Shown: positions 8,391 to 18,140, counted from the first letter of the stretch. The stretch: 64,000 nucleotides of DNA from an uncultured Actinomyces sp. (GCA_938014245.1 CALLSD010000018.1:55577-119576), one strand, 5' to 3'. Notes: generated from the sequence alone by a model not told the origin. Numbers and translations: made by a program.

Positions 8391-9884
8391 TTAGCCCTGT
8401 GCCTGAACGGCTGTCAAGGCGACGGTATTGACAATATCTTCAACCAAAGCGCCGCGTGAGAGATCGTTCACGGGCTTGTTGAGTCCCTGCAAAACCGGGC
8501 CAATCGCAACGGCTCCGGAAGAACGCTGAACGGCCTTGTATCCAATATTTCCAGCGTTGAGCGAGGGGAAGATGAAGACGTTTGCGTGGCCGGCGACGGG
8601 GGAGTCGGGCAGCTTGACCGAGGCGACGGCCTCGTCAACGGAAGCGTCGAATTGGATCGGTCCCTCAAGTGCCAGCTCGGGAGCCTTCTCGCGGGCAAGG
8701 CGGGTGGCCTCGACAACCGCATCCACGTCCACGCCCGAACCGGAGGTCCCGGTGGAGTAGGAGAGCATGGCAACCTTCGGATCGAGGCCGAACTGGCGCG
8801 CGGTCGCGGCCGAAGAGATTGCGATATCTGCGAGCTGCTCGGGGGTCGGGTTCGGGTTGACAGCGCAGTCGCCGAATGCCCACACGCGATCTTTCAGCAG
8901 CATGAGGAAGACCGAAGAAACGATCGAGACGCCGGGGGCGGTCTTAATGAGCTGGAAGGAAGGAACGATGGTGTGAGCGGTGGTGTGGATGGCGCCTGAC
9001 ACCATGCCGTCGGCGTCGCCCATGTGGACCATCATCGTGCCGAAGTAGGAAACGTCGCGAACCTTATCGCGAGCCTGCTCAATGGTTACGCCCTTCTTGG
9101 CGCGCAGACGTGCGAATTCCTCGGCGTAGCGCTCTGCGTATGCGGGGTCATCGACGGAAACGACGGTAGCTGCCGAAACATCCAAGCCAAGTTCCGCTGC
9201 ACGTGCGTTGATCGCCTGAGCATCGCCGAGCAGTACGAGGTCGGCAATTCCGCGCTCAAGAACGATTGCGGCTGCGCGCAGGACGCGATCATCTTCGGGT
9301 TCGGGCAAGACGATGCGCTTGCGGTTGGAGCGGGCGCGCTCGATGAGGTCTGCCTGGAAAGACAAGGGAGTGACGACCTGCGGTGCCTCAAGCGCCGAGG
9401 CCGCTTCCAGAGTCTGTGCGCTGAAAGGTAGTTCCAGAATGGGTAGTTCCGTCTGAACGTGCGAGGCCATGGCCGTGGGGAGAGCAACCGCTGCGAGGCG
9501 GGTTGCATGCTGGCGTGCGCGGCGCTCAAGAACCTCAATCTCGCGCTGCACGAGCTCGGGCGATGCACCTTCGGTGTCAAAAGCGGCGATCACGCGCGCA
9601 TTGGTTGAAGCAGCGACGTCGAGGTTCCAGCCCAAGGTGTCGAAAGTCGACACGGAGCCCTCGGGGAGTGCATCAATGAGGATGACGTCTTCTGTGTGAG
9701 AGCGGATATCTTCCACGACGCGGGGGAGGGCTTGCTCGGGGTTGGAGGTGATGGCCTCGATTGTCGAGGTGCCACCGGCGCTCACCCGTGCCAGCGTTGA
9801 AGAGGGGACAAGCTTGGCGAAGTCGTCACTGACCTGTGAGGCGGCTTCTGCCTGTGCGGCAATGACGATAAAACGGGCGGTCAC
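8391..9884 (-). CDS. pta: Phosphate acetyltransferase (short form)
   Basis: About 497 residues from the GTG at 9884, which has AAGGAGC upstream; the longer open frame to 9989 lacks support. The C-terminal ~320 residues are the PTA domain (RIVLPEPEDDRVLRAA, FGDCAVNPNPT, STGTSGSG), which converts acetyl-CoA and phosphate to acetyl phosphate. The N-terminal ~170 residues occupy the place of the P-loop (DRTGG/BioD-like) region of long Pta proteins but lack a visible GxxxxGKT loop. Enteric Pta is about 714 residues, so this form is reduced. With ackA it forms the acetate/ATP overflow pathway. Confidence 0.94.
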   Translation of the reverse strand: MTARFIVIAAQAEAASQVSDDFAKLVPSSTLARVSAGGTSTIEAITSNPEQALPRVVEDIRSHTEDVILIDALPEGSVSTFDTLGWNLDVAASTNARVIAAFDTEGASPELVQREIEVLERRARQHATRLAAVALPTAMASHVQTELPILELPFSAQTLEAASALEAPQVVTPLSFQADLIERARSNRKRIVLPEPEDDRVLRAAAIVLERGIADLVLLGDAQAINARAAELGLDVSAATVVSVDDPAYAERYAEEFARLRAKKGVTIEQARDKVRDVSYFGTMMVHMGDADGMVSGAIHTTAHTIVPSFQLIKTAPGVSIVSSVFLMLLKDRVWAFGDCAVNPNPTPEQLADIAISSAATARQFGLDPKVAMLSYSTGTSGSGVDVDAVVEATRLAREKAPELALEGPIQFDASVDEAVASVKLPDSPVAGHANVFIFPSLNAGNIGYKAVQRSSGAVAIGPVLQGLNKPVNDLSRGALVEDIVNTVALTAVQAQG

Positions 9885-10016
9885 GGATGCTCCTTGTGTG
9901 TTGGGTCTATTAGCGGGGCTGATTGGTTGAAAACCAAGGAAGCCAACGAGACCATGGTAGTCCTCCCGTGTTGAGTGCGTCGCGCTCATCCCCGTTGACG
10001 CGATAGGCTGTGAGCT

Positions 10017-10307
10017 ATGGAAGAGGAATCCTCAGGATCGACAGGCGGAATTGCGACGCTAGCGAGCGTTGCTTTTGTTGTCCTCTCCTGCATGGCGATG
10101 GCTGTTCTTGCGGTGATGAATCATCCTCATAAAGCGGTTCTTCTCCTGGTGGTGACCATGTTCGTCATGGCGGCAATGCGCGCAGTGTGGCCTGGTCGCC
10201 CATGGTTCGCTTCGCGCCGTCGGTGGGCCGATGTTGGGCTCTATGTCGTTCTTGGAGCGCTTATCTGGTACTTCTCTCCCTACACCGCAACCCTCGGCCT
10301 CGGCTAA
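10017..10307 (+). CDS. DUF3017 family membrane protein
   Basis: A 96-residue protein with three predicted hydrophobic segments (about residues 11-33, 40-56 and 72-90). The motif RAVWPGRPWFASR between helices 2 and 3 matches the actinobacterial DUF3017 family, usually found near folD or mdh. The function is unknown. The ATG at 10017 lacks an obvious strong ribosome site. It faces away from pta and precedes the symporter by about 105 nt. Confidence 0.75.
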   Translation: MEEESSGSTGGIATLASVAFVVLSCMAMAVLAVMNHPHKAVLLLVVTMFVMAAMRAVWPGRPWFASRRRWADVGLYVVLGALIWYFSPYTATLGLG

Positions 10308-10411
10308 TGTGACCCAGTAAACATTTGTTTCATATTGTGGGCATTGCTGACTTCTTGTTCTAAACCTGAGACTCTTGCCAAGTCCGTAATCAATCACAAG
10401 AGGTTTATGCA

Positions 10412-11752
10412 ATGAGAAAGTTCCTCGAACAAAGCGGCATCCTTTTATGGGTGCTGGCGGCTATTGTTTTAGCTTTGGTCCTCGGCTCCGTCACCGTTGG
10501 TGGATCCCACATTATGCCCTCCGGTCTGGGCAATGTGTTCGTCACTTTCTCTACTATTTTCGGGCAGTTCTTGTCCTTCTCTATTCCGCTGATCATCATC
10601 GGCCTAGTGACCCCTGCAATCGCAGACCTCGGTAAGGGAGCCGGCCACTGGCTGGGGCTTACCGCAGCGCTCGCCTACGCCTCGACGATGTTCGCAGGCT
10701 TCTTGACCTACGGTGTATGCGCATACTTCTTCCCGAAGGTTCTTGTTGGGCAGCTGACTCAGGTAGAAACTCCGAAGGAAGTCCTCAAGACCTACTTCAC
10801 CATCGAAATGCCTCCGGTCGTTGGTGTGATGACCGCACTCTTGCTGTCCTTCGTCGTTGGAATTGGGCTGTCCTTGGTGCCCCGGGGCGTTCTGCGTAAG
10901 GGCTTCATTGAGTTCCGCGCGATCATCACCCGCTTGATTGAGAACATCATCGTTCCTCTGCTTCCCCTGCACATCTTCGGTATCTTCTTGAACCTGACCT
11001 ACACCGGTGAAGCAGTGCACATTATGCGCACGCTCATCCGCGTCGTCGTGATCGTGCTCATCCTTGAAGTTGTCATTCTGCTGACCCAGTACTTCGTTGC
11101 TGGCGCCATTGGACGCGTCAACCCCTTTAAGGCGCTCTTCACCATGCTTCCGGCGTACCTGACCGCCTTGGGAACTTCCTCTTCGGCAGCGACGATTCCT
11201 GTCACCTTGCGACAGACCCGTAAGAATGGCGTGTCCGATGCCGTTTCCTCTTTCACCATTCCTCTGTGCGCAACGATTCACTTGGCGGGTTCGACCTCGA
11301 AGATCTTTGCCTTTGCCTTCGCGATCGTTTACACCCAGGGCATGACCGTGACCACCGCGCAGTGGGTCGGCTTCATCTTCATGCTCGGTATCACCATGGT
11401 TGCTGCTCCGGGTGTCCCCGGCGGCGCAATTATGGCGGCAACCGGTATCTTGCAGTCGATGCTGGGCTTCGATGATTCTGCGGTTGCCCTGATGATTGCC
11501 ACCTACATTGCTCTTGACTCCTTCGGTACCGCAACGAACGTGACGGGTGACGGTGCGATCGCGATCATCATGGATCGCGTCACCGGTGGCAAGTTGGGAC
11601 CCGAGGGTGATTCTGAGCACACTCGTGAACTTGCCTTTGATGGAATGGCATACCTCCACAAGGTTTCTGTCGAGGGTGTTGTGAGCCCCGAAGAGCTCGC
11701 GGAGTCTGCTGCCCTGAACGGTACGACCATCACCGAGAGCGGTCGTTCCTGA
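10412..11752 (+). CDS. Dicarboxylate/amino acid:cation symporter (DAACS/SDF family)
   Basis: A 446-residue multi-pass membrane protein. The serine-rich re-entrant loop LGTSSSAATIPVTLR and the later GVPGGAI and GTATNVTGD segments are the DAACS hallmarks. They form the substrate and Na+ sites in GltPh-type transporters. The substrate (glutamate/aspartate, C4-dicarboxylate or serine/threonine) cannot be told from sequence alone. The ATG at 10412 has AAGAGG about 9 nt upstream. It stands alone and is followed by a large hairpin. Confidence 0.92.
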   Translation: MRKFLEQSGILLWVLAAIVLALVLGSVTVGGSHIMPSGLGNVFVTFSTIFGQFLSFSIPLIIIGLVTPAIADLGKGAGHWLGLTAALAYASTMFAGFLTYGVCAYFFPKVLVGQLTQVETPKEVLKTYFTIEMPPVVGVMTALLLSFVVGIGLSLVPRGVLRKGFIEFRAIITRLIENIIVPLLPLHIFGIFLNLTYTGEAVHIMRTLIRVVVIVLILEVVILLTQYFVAGAIGRVNPFKALFTMLPAYLTALGTSSSAATIPVTLRQTRKNGVSDAVSSFTIPLCATIHLAGSTSKIFAFAFAIVYTQGMTVTTAQWVGFIFMLGITMVAAPGVPGGAIMAATGILQSMLGFDDSAVALMIATYIALDSFGTATNVTGDGAIAIIMDRVTGGKLGPEGDSEHTRELAFDGMAYLHKVSVEGVVSPEELAESAALNGTTITESGRS

Positions 11753-11784
11753 ACAATTTCTCACCGCGAATTTAAGGTAGATGC

Positions 11785-11823
11785 AACGGCGTGCATTAAG
11801 CAATAGACTTAATGCACGCCGTT
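11785..11823 (+). terminator. Perfect 16-bp inverted repeat between symporter and pfk
   Basis: 11785-11800 pairs perfectly with 11808-11823 around a 7-nt loop. It lies 32 nt after the symporter stop and 34 nt before the pfk start. The stem is AT/GC mixed and there is no U-tract. It probably terminates the symporter transcript, but its nearness to pfk also permits a role in the pfk leader. Confidence 0.7.
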
Positions 11824-11857
11824 CGCTGTTGATCACTGTGGGAATGGAGCATGACTC

Positions 11858-14152
11858 GTGGAGCAAGTCGCCATCGATAGCACGTCAGAACCGATAAAGA
11901 TCGGTGTCCTCACCTCTGGCGGGGATGCGCAGGGAATGAACGCCGCGGTTCGCGCAGTCGTCCGCACCTCTCTTGCCCGAGGCGCTCGCCCCTTTGCAAT
12001 CCTCGACGGCTGGTCGGGCGCAGTGAAAGGCAGCGATAGTATTCGCCCCATGACCTGGACCGACGCCTCGGGAATCCTCGCGCAGGGCGGAACGGTCATC
12101 GGTACCGCTCGTTGTCCAGAATTTCGCGAGTACGAAGGGCGTCATGCAGCGGCACTGCACCTGATCGAACAGGGGATCGACCGCCTCGTCGTCATCGGTG
12201 GTGACGGATCTCTGTCGGGAACTGAAGAATTCCGCACGGAATGGGCCCAACACCTCAGCGAGCTGGTCAATGAAGGCCAGATCAGCGCCGAACAGGCGAA
12301 AGCCCACGAACGCCTCTACATCGTCGGGCTGGTTGGTTCCATCGACAACGACATGGTCGGCACCGACATGACGATCGGCGCGGACACTGCACTGCACCGA
12401 ATCGTCGACGCAATCGACCAGATCTCTTCAACCGCGGCCTCGCACCAGCGCACCTTCATTGTCGAGGTCATGGGACGTCACTGTGGTTACCTTCCCTTGA
12501 TGTCTGCAGTCGCAGGCGGCGCAGACTATGTCTTCACTCCCGAAGATCCGGCTCGTGACGGCTGGGAAGACGAGATGGTCAATCTGCTCAAGGAAGGGCG
12601 CGCGGCAGGTCGACGTGAATCGATCATCATCGTTGCCGAAGGAGCAATGGATCGCGCGGGAACCCCCATTACTTCTCAAGACATTGCCGATGCTTTCAAG
12701 GAACGTACCGGCGAAGACGCGCGAATCACCATCTTGGGCCACGTCCAACGAGGCGGTACCCCCTCGGCCTATGACCGCTGGATGTCGACCCTGCTTGGCT
12801 ACGCCGCAGTTCAAGAGATCCTTGATCCCGCAGATCCCGATGTTGCTTCGATTCTGGGCGTGCGGCACAACCGCGTGACCCGCATTCCTCTCATGGAAGC
12901 GGTTCATGAAACTCGCGGCGTTAAAGACCTCATCAAGTCCGGAGATTTCCAGTCTGCTCAGGCTGCTCGCGGTCGTTCCTTTACCGTGATGGTGGGGGTC
13001 AACCAGCTTCTGGCGACGCCTCCTCATCTTGCGGACAATCCCCCGAAGGAAAGCGGCAAGCGCGTCGCCATTCTGCACGCCGGAGGCCTTGCGCCGGGCA
13101 TGAACACCGCGGCACGTGCAGCGGTCAGGCTCGGCATCGCCAAGGGCTGGACGATGCTCGGCGTTGACGGTTCATGGGCCGGCTTGGCAGATAACCAAGT
13201 TCGCGAATTGACCTGGGAAGACGTTGAAGGTTGGGCTTTCCAAGGTGGTGCTGAACTGGGCACTCGTCGCCCAATTCCCCCCGTCAACGAGTACTACGCA
13301 CTGGGCCGTGCGATCGAGCGTAATGAGATCGATGCGCTCTTGGTGGTTGGCGGCTTGAACGCTTACCTCGCCGTCAAGGAAATGACGACCGAATTAGATC
13401 GTTACCCGGCGTTCCGCATCCCGATCGTTCTGGTTCCGGCCTCGATCGATAACAACCTTCCCGGTGCGGAACTGGCAATTGGCACCGATACTGCGCTCAA
13501 CAACGCGGTGTGGGCGCTCGATCGGATCAAGGAAAGCGCCGCGGCCTCGAAGCGGTGTTTCGTAGCGGAACTCATGGGGCGCCGCTGCGGATACCTGACC
13601 CTCATGGCAGGCATCGCCTCGGGCGCGGAATACGCCTATTTGAATGAAGAAAACACGACTCTGGCTGAAATTGACCAGGACGCGCATCGCATGCACCAGA
13701 CCTTCGAAAACGGGCGTCGACTCTTCCTGGTCGTCGTCAACGAAGAGGCCGATGCGCACTACAACCGCGAATTCCTCGCTAACGTTTTCGAGGCCGAAAG
13801 TGGAGGTCTCTATGATGTGCGTTCCTCCGCGCTGGGCCACCTCCAGCAGGGCGGAACTCCAACTCCCTATGATCGCCTTCTTGCGACTCGCCTGGTCAAT
13901 GCTGCACTTAACGAATGCGCAGACCAGTTTGCCGACGGGCGAGCACAAGCCGTCTACGTAGGCGATATGGGGAATGCAATTCAGGTGCGTCCTGTTGAGC
14001 GCATGTTCGATGACCTCGACTTTGCAAACCGGCGCCCCTTCAACCAATGGTGGCGCGATCTTCGTCCGATTCTTGCTGCAGTATCGGTGCAAGCCCCGCC
14101 GCGTGAACTACAGCCAGTGACTATTATTCAGGCTGAGGGCTTTGGCCACTGA
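11858..14152 (+). CDS. pfkA: 6-phosphofructokinase, tandem-fused double-length form
   Basis: A 764-residue protein made of two homologous PFK halves. The N-half has intact catalytic motifs: GGDGS at 114-118, SIDND around 161-165, MGRHCGY and GHVQRGG. The C-half repeats the architecture (GGLAPGMN, SIDNN, MGRRCGY, GHLQQGG), but GGDGS is replaced by GGLNA and the catalytic Asp of SIDND by Asn. This matches the animal/fungal plan of a catalytic N-half and a regulatory C-half. Bacterial PfkA is normally about 320 residues. The GTG at 11858 has GGAATGGAG upstream. pgi follows after 40 nt. Confidence 0.95.
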   Translation: MEQVAIDSTSEPIKIGVLTSGGDAQGMNAAVRAVVRTSLARGARPFAILDGWSGAVKGSDSIRPMTWTDASGILAQGGTVIGTARCPEFREYEGRHAAALHLIEQGIDRLVVIGGDGSLSGTEEFRTEWAQHLSELVNEGQISAEQAKAHERLYIVGLVGSIDNDMVGTDMTIGADTALHRIVDAIDQISSTAASHQRTFIVEVMGRHCGYLPLMSAVAGGADYVFTPEDPARDGWEDEMVNLLKEGRAAGRRESIIIVAEGAMDRAGTPITSQDIADAFKERTGEDARITILGHVQRGGTPSAYDRWMSTLLGYAAVQEILDPADPDVASILGVRHNRVTRIPLMEAVHETRGVKDLIKSGDFQSAQAARGRSFTVMVGVNQLLATPPHLADNPPKESGKRVAILHAGGLAPGMNTAARAAVRLGIAKGWTMLGVDGSWAGLADNQVRELTWEDVEGWAFQGGAELGTRRPIPPVNEYYALGRAIERNEIDALLVVGGLNAYLAVKEMTTELDRYPAFRIPIVLVPASIDNNLPGAELAIGTDTALNNAVWALDRIKESAAASKRCFVAELMGRRCGYLTLMAGIASGAEYAYLNEENTTLAEIDQDAHRMHQTFENGRRLFLVVVNEEADAHYNREFLANVFEAESGGLYDVRSSALGHLQQGGTPTPYDRLLATRLVNAALNECADQFADGRAQAVYVGDMGNAIQVRPVERMFDDLDFANRRPFNQWWRDLRPILAAVSVQAPPRELQPVTIIQAEGFGH

Positions 14153-14192
14153 GCGGGAATACCGGAACTTTCGATAATCAGGAGAATGCACG

Positions 14193-15860
14193 ATGAGCGC
14201 AATTGACCCGACGACGACCCCTGCCTGGGCGCAACTGGACGAACACGCGGAGGTCTTTAACCCTGACCTGCGCGCATGGTTCCAAGATGATCCGCAGCGC
14301 GCCCAAAAGTGGACACTGAATGTGGCAGACCTGCATGTTGATTTGTCCAAGAACCTGATCGATGATGCCACTTTGGAACAGCTTCTTGCGCTGGCCGATC
14401 AAACCGAGGTTTTCGCTCTTCGCGACGCGATGCTGCGAGGCGATCGCATTAACGTGACTGAAAACCGTTCCGTCCTCCACACGGCACTGCGTCGCGCAGC
14501 GGGCGAGGAGCTCATTGTCGATGGGCGCAACGTTGTCGCCGATGTTCGCGAGGTTTTGGAACGCGTCTATTCCTTCGCAAACCGCGTCCGCTCGGGTGAA
14601 TGGGTTGGTGTCACTGGCAAGCCCGTGAAGACTGTGGTCAACGTGGGAATCGGCGGCTCTGACCTGGGGCCAGTCATGGCCTACGAAGCCCTGAAGCCCT
14701 ACGTCCAAGAGGGCTTGGAGTGCCGTTTCATCTCCAATATTGATCCGACCGACGTGGGGGAGACCACTAAGGATCTGGACCCCGAAACCACTTTGGTCAT
14801 CGTCGCTTCGAAGACCTTTACCACCCTGGAAACCATCACCAACGCACACGCCGTGCGCGATTGGTTCCTGGGCTCCCTGCGTGCCAAGGGAATCATTAAC
14901 AATGATCCCGAACAGGAAAAGGAAGCGATTTCCAAGCACTTTGTCGCGGTCTCAACGGCACTGGATAAGGTCGCTGAATTCGGTATTGACCCGGCGAATG
15001 CCTTCGGCTTCTGGAGCTGGGTGGGCGGACGCTACTCGGTAGATTCCGCAATCGGTACCTCGCTGGCAATCGCCATCGGCCCTGAGCACTTCGAAGAATT
15101 CCTCGGTGGAATGCGCGCAATCGATCAGCACTTCGCCTCGGCAGCGCCGAAGGAAAATCTCCCGCTGATCATGGGCCTTCTCAACGTCTGGTACTCGAAC
15201 TTCTTGGGCGCTGATACCCACGCAGTGCTCCCGTATTCGCAGTACCTGCACCGTTTCCCCGCCTACCTCCAGCAGCTCACCATGGAGTCCAATGGTAAGT
15301 CCGTTCGCCGCGATGGCTCTCCGGTCTTCTACGACACCGGTGAGGTTTTCTGGGGAGAACCCGGCACCAACGGTCAGCATGCCTTCTACCAGCTGATCCA
15401 CCAGGGAACCCGTATGGTTCCGGCAGACTTCATCGCCTTTGCCCGCCCGACCTGGCCCATCCGTGACGGCGAGGCCGATATGCACGAGCTGTTCTTGTCG
15501 AACTTCTTCGCACAGACCAAGGCGCTGGCCTTCGGCAAGACCGCGGATGAGGTTCGCGCGGAAGGAACCGCAGAAGAGCTGGTGTCGGCCCGAGTCTTTA
15601 CCGGTAATCGTCCGACGACCTCGATTATGGCGCCCGCGCTGACTCCCGCTGTCCTTGGCCAGCTCATCGCACTCTACGAGCACATCACTTTCGTTGAAGG
15701 CGCTGTCTGGGGTCTTGACTCCTTCGACCAGTGGGGCGTGGAACTTGGCAAGGTTTTGGCCAAGCAGATCCTCCCCGCAATCGAGGGTGACCAGAGCGTT
15801 TTGGCCCAGCAGGATTCCTCCACTCGCGCTCTCATTGAGTTCTACCGCGCGAATCGCTAA
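14193..15860 (+). CDS. pgi: Glucose-6-phosphate isomerase
   Basis: A 555-residue enzyme interconverting glucose 6-phosphate and fructose 6-phosphate. PGI signatures are clear: [36 protein letters not shown] and the C-terminal [11 protein letters not shown]. The length is typical. The ATG at 14193 has CAGGAG upstream. It lies 40 nt after pfk on the same strand, so consecutive glycolytic steps are probably co-transcribed. The 134 nt after the stop hold no recognised gene. Confidence 0.97.
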   Translation: MSAIDPTTTPAWAQLDEHAEVFNPDLRAWFQDDPQRAQKWTLNVADLHVDLSKNLIDDATLEQLLALADQTEVFALRDAMLRGDRINVTENRSVLHTALRRAAGEELIVDGRNVVADVREVLERVYSFANRVRSGEWVGVTGKPVKTVVNVGIGGSDLGPVMAYEALKPYVQEGLECRFISNIDPTDVGETTKDLDPETTLVIVASKTFTTLETITNAHAVRDWFLGSLRAKGIINNDPEQEKEAISKHFVAVSTALDKVAEFGIDPANAFGFWSWVGGRYSVDSAIGTSLAIAIGPEHFEEFLGGMRAIDQHFASAAPKENLPLIMGLLNVWYSNFLGADTHAVLPYSQYLHRFPAYLQQLTMESNGKSVRRDGSPVFYDTGEVFWGEPGTNGQHAFYQLIHQGTRMVPADFIAFARPTWPIRDGEADMHELFLSNFFAQTKALAFGKTADEVRAEGTAEELVSARVFTGNRPTTSIMAPALTPAVLGQLIALYEHITFVEGAVWGLDSFDQWGVELGKVLAKQILPAIEGDQSVLAQQDSSTRALIEFYRANR

Positions 15861-15994
15861 GGGGTAGCTCGCAGCTCATGCGGGTCGTCGTCATTGCCGA
15901 GGCAGTGGCTGCGGCCCGCTTTTGCTTGCCTTGGGGTGGGGGCTTAGCTATCAATCCTTAGGCGGCGTACGTCCCTCTGGAAAGGAAAAGTCCT

Positions 15995-17035
15995 TCAGTG
16001 TCGGAGGTGTTCGTGCTGCGCGTGTGAAATCGATTCAACTTGGAATGTCGAATGAGCAATTTCGACGGGGAAATGGTGCATCGCGCACTCGTTCAGAGAA
16101 TGAATAATCTGGTCGCGCTGTCCGGCGGTAACCGCCTCGGAAACCTCAATATGTGCGGTAACCGTCACTAGGTTTGAAGCCACCGAACTGACGTGAAGAT
16201 CGTGGACATCCTCGACCAAAGGAATCGACAGCATGTGCTGACGGACCTGTACAAGATCGATCTCTGCGGGTACTTCTTCCATCAAAATCCGCAGGGTTCG
16301 AAGCAATAACATGCATGCACGCGGGGCCATTAAGAATGCGATGAAAATTGAGGCTAGGGCATCCGCGCGACTCCACCCGCCGATCAATTCAACAGTTGCA
16401 GCAATGATGACTGCAAAAGACCCCAAAGCATCGTTTGCTACTTCAAGAACGGCTGCGCGCATATTGAGAGATGCGTGGCCTCCTCCGATCAACACCATCA
16501 GCGAGAGCGCATTTGCGACCAAGCCCAAAACCCCGACCCACAGCATGGGCGCTGCGTGGACCTCAACGGGGGAGACCAGACGCTGGATGCCTTCAATGGC
16601 AACCAAAAGACTGATGATGACTAACATGCCTGCTTGGAAAGCTGCAGCAAGAACTTCCGAACGTGCCCATCCCCACGTCCGTCGATTATCACGAGGGCGC
16701 ATGGCCAGGCTCGCAGCAATGAATGCGATAATCAGCCCGGCAGAGTCGACCGCCATATGTCCGGCATCAGCGGCAAGAGACAAGGAAGACGTGAAGAAAG
16801 CAGCAACAAGTTCTGTGATGAAAATCGTTGCTGTGATTGCTAGTGCGATCGCAAGCCTTTTGCGAGAAGCAGCATGTCCGTGCGAATGATCATGACTATG
16901 GGAATGCGTGTGTTCGTGGCTGCTCGCTAATACTTTTTCCTCAGTATCTCCGCAGGCATTTTCGCTCTGCCCAGCGCAGCACGTCGACTGTGAGTGTGAT
17001 TCCTTGGGGCTTGGCGTTAGTGGGGATTCGGACAT
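15995..17035 (-). CDS. Cation diffusion facilitator (Zn/Co/Cd exporter type)
   Basis: About 346 residues from the ATG at 17035. A His-rich N-terminal stretch (HEHTHSHSHDHSHGH) precedes six membrane segments. HMAVDSAGL in helix 2 and the SxxxDALGS-type segment later carry the metal-site His/Asp residues of CDF proteins, and a cytoplasmic C-terminal domain follows. It likely exports zinc by proton antiport. No ribosome site is seen, but TATACT sits 7 nt before the ATG, which suggests a leaderless transcript. A large palindrome (17048-17078) abuts this promoter. Confidence 0.9.
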   Translation of the reverse strand: MSESPLTPSPKESHSQSTCCAGQSENACGDTEEKVLASSHEHTHSHSHDHSHGHAASRKRLAIALAITATIFITELVAAFFTSSLSLAADAGHMAVDSAGLIIAFIAASLAMRPRDNRRTWGWARSEVLAAAFQAGMLVIISLLVAIEGIQRLVSPVEVHAAPMLWVGVLGLVANALSLMVLIGGGHASLNMRAAVLEVANDALGSFAVIIAATVELIGGWSRADALASIFIAFLMAPRACMLLLRTLRILMEEVPAEIDLVQVRQHMLSIPLVEDVHDLHVSSVASNLVTVTAHIEVSEAVTAGQRDQIIHSLNECAMHHFPVEIAHSTFQVESISHAQHEHLRH

Positions 17036-17047
17036 AGTGAATAGTAT
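17036..17047 (-). promoter_or_regulatory. Possible -10 box for a leaderless CDF mRNA
   Basis: Read on the minus strand, TATACT lies 7 nt upstream of the CDF start codon, with no Shine-Dalgarno sequence between. This is the spacing expected if the A of the ATG is the first transcribed base. No good -35 box is evident. Confidence 0.4.
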
Positions 17048-17078
17048 AGTGCCCTGTCTTCGGCGAAGACAGGGCACT
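17048..17078 (-). terminator. Palindrome between alcohol dehydrogenase and CDF exporter
   Basis: Arms of 15 nt (17048-17062 and 17064-17078) are perfect inverted repeats around a single base. As RNA, a 12-bp stem with a 7-nt loop would end the dehydrogenase transcript on the minus strand. The same DNA overlaps the likely promoter region of the CDF gene, so an operator role is also possible. Confidence 0.7.
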
Positions 17079-17099
17079 GAGAGCGAACAGTCCTGTTGA

Positions 17100-18140
17100 T
17101 CAGAGCGTCAACATGACCTTTGTTGCGCGGCGTTCGTCCATGGCAGCGTAGCCCTCGGCTGCCCGCTCAAGAGGCAGGACCAGATCGAAGACAGCGCCCG
17201 GGTTGATCTCGCCGCCAAAGATCAGATCAATCATTGCCGGCAGGTACTTACGCACGGCGGCGGGACCGCCGAACATGTGGACCTCGGCATTAAACATGCG
17301 GCCCATGTCCAAGGAAACACCGTGGGGCACACCCACAAAAGACAGATGTCCTCCGGGACGCACACAACCGAGCGCCTGATCGAAAGCTGCCTCATTGCCC
17401 ACCGCCTCGACAACGCCGTCTGCGCCTAGACCACCGGTCATTTCCTTGACCCGGGCGATACCTTCCTCGCCGCGCTCTTCGACGATGTCCGTCGCGCCGA
17501 ACTGACGTGCCAGCGCCTGGCGATCCGCGTGACGCGACATCGCAATGATGCGGGACGCGCCCAGCTGCGTCGCACCGATGATCGCGCCAAGGCCCACCGC
17601 TCCGTCGCCCACGACGACGATCGTCTTCCCGGGAGCTGCCCCGGCCTCGTCAGCGGCGAACCAGCCGGTGCCGAGAACGTCGGAGGCGGCAAGGAGGGAG
17701 GGAAGCTGCTCAGGCGCGGGGGCTGCGGGGGTCTTCACGAGCGTGCCATCCGCCAGGGCAACACGTGCGTATTCGGCCTGAGTTCCACCAGCGCGGGTGC
17801 TGACGTAGGTGTCGCCTTGCGCGGCGGCGGTCACGCAGCGAGAGGGGTAGCCGGTGCGGCAGATCTCGCACTCGCCGCAGGAAATACAGAAGGACCCGAC
17901 GACGAAGTCTCCGGGCTTGACGGTTGTGACGGCCTCGCCAACCTCGATGACGGTACCGACGTACTCGTGTCCCATGCGCTGCTCGTGGACCGGCTCAAAG
18001 CCGCGATAAGGCCACAGGTCCGAGCCGCAGATACAGGTGGCCGCCAGCTTGATGATGGCGTCCGTGGGCTCGAGGATGGTCGGCATCGGCATCTCATCGA
18101 CGGTGACATTGCCGGGTTCATGCATGACAACAGCGCGCAT
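17100..18140 (-). CDS. Zinc-dependent alcohol dehydrogenase (MDR superfamily)
   Basis: A 346-residue medium-chain dehydrogenase. The catalytic-zinc CxGSD appears as CICGSDLWPYRG. GHEYVG follows, and a structural-zinc four-Cys lobe runs from CISCGECEICRTGYPSRC. The Rossmann motif is VVGDGAVGLGAI. The substrate is not certain; the sequence resembles the threonine/formaldehyde-dehydrogenase-like branch. The ATG at 18140 has CCAAGGAG upstream. It is monocistronic and ends before a palindrome that precedes the CDF exporter. Confidence 0.9.
   Translation of the reverse strand: MRAVVMHEPGNVTVDEMPMPTILEPTDAIIKLAATCICGSDLWPYRGFEPVHEQRMGHEYVGTVIEVGEAVTTVKPGDFVVGSFCISCGECEICRTGYPSRCVTAAAQGDTYVSTRAGGTQAEYARVALADGTLVKTPAAPAPEQLPSLLAASDVLGTGWFAADEAGAAPGKTIVVVGDGAVGLGAIIGATQLGASRIIAMSRHADRQALARQFGATDIVEERGEEGIARVKEMTGGLGADGVVEAVGNEAAFDQALGCVRPGGHLSFVGVPHGVSLDMGRMFNAEVHMFGGPAAVRKYLPAMIDLIFGGEINPGAVFDLVLPLERAAEGYAAMDERRATKVMLTL

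Noticed and set aside
10604..11866. 420-codon minus-strand open frame opposite the symporter
   Set aside because: Its translation is His/Gly/Asp-rich with no domain, while the plus strand encodes a clear DAACS transporter; it is an antisense shadow.
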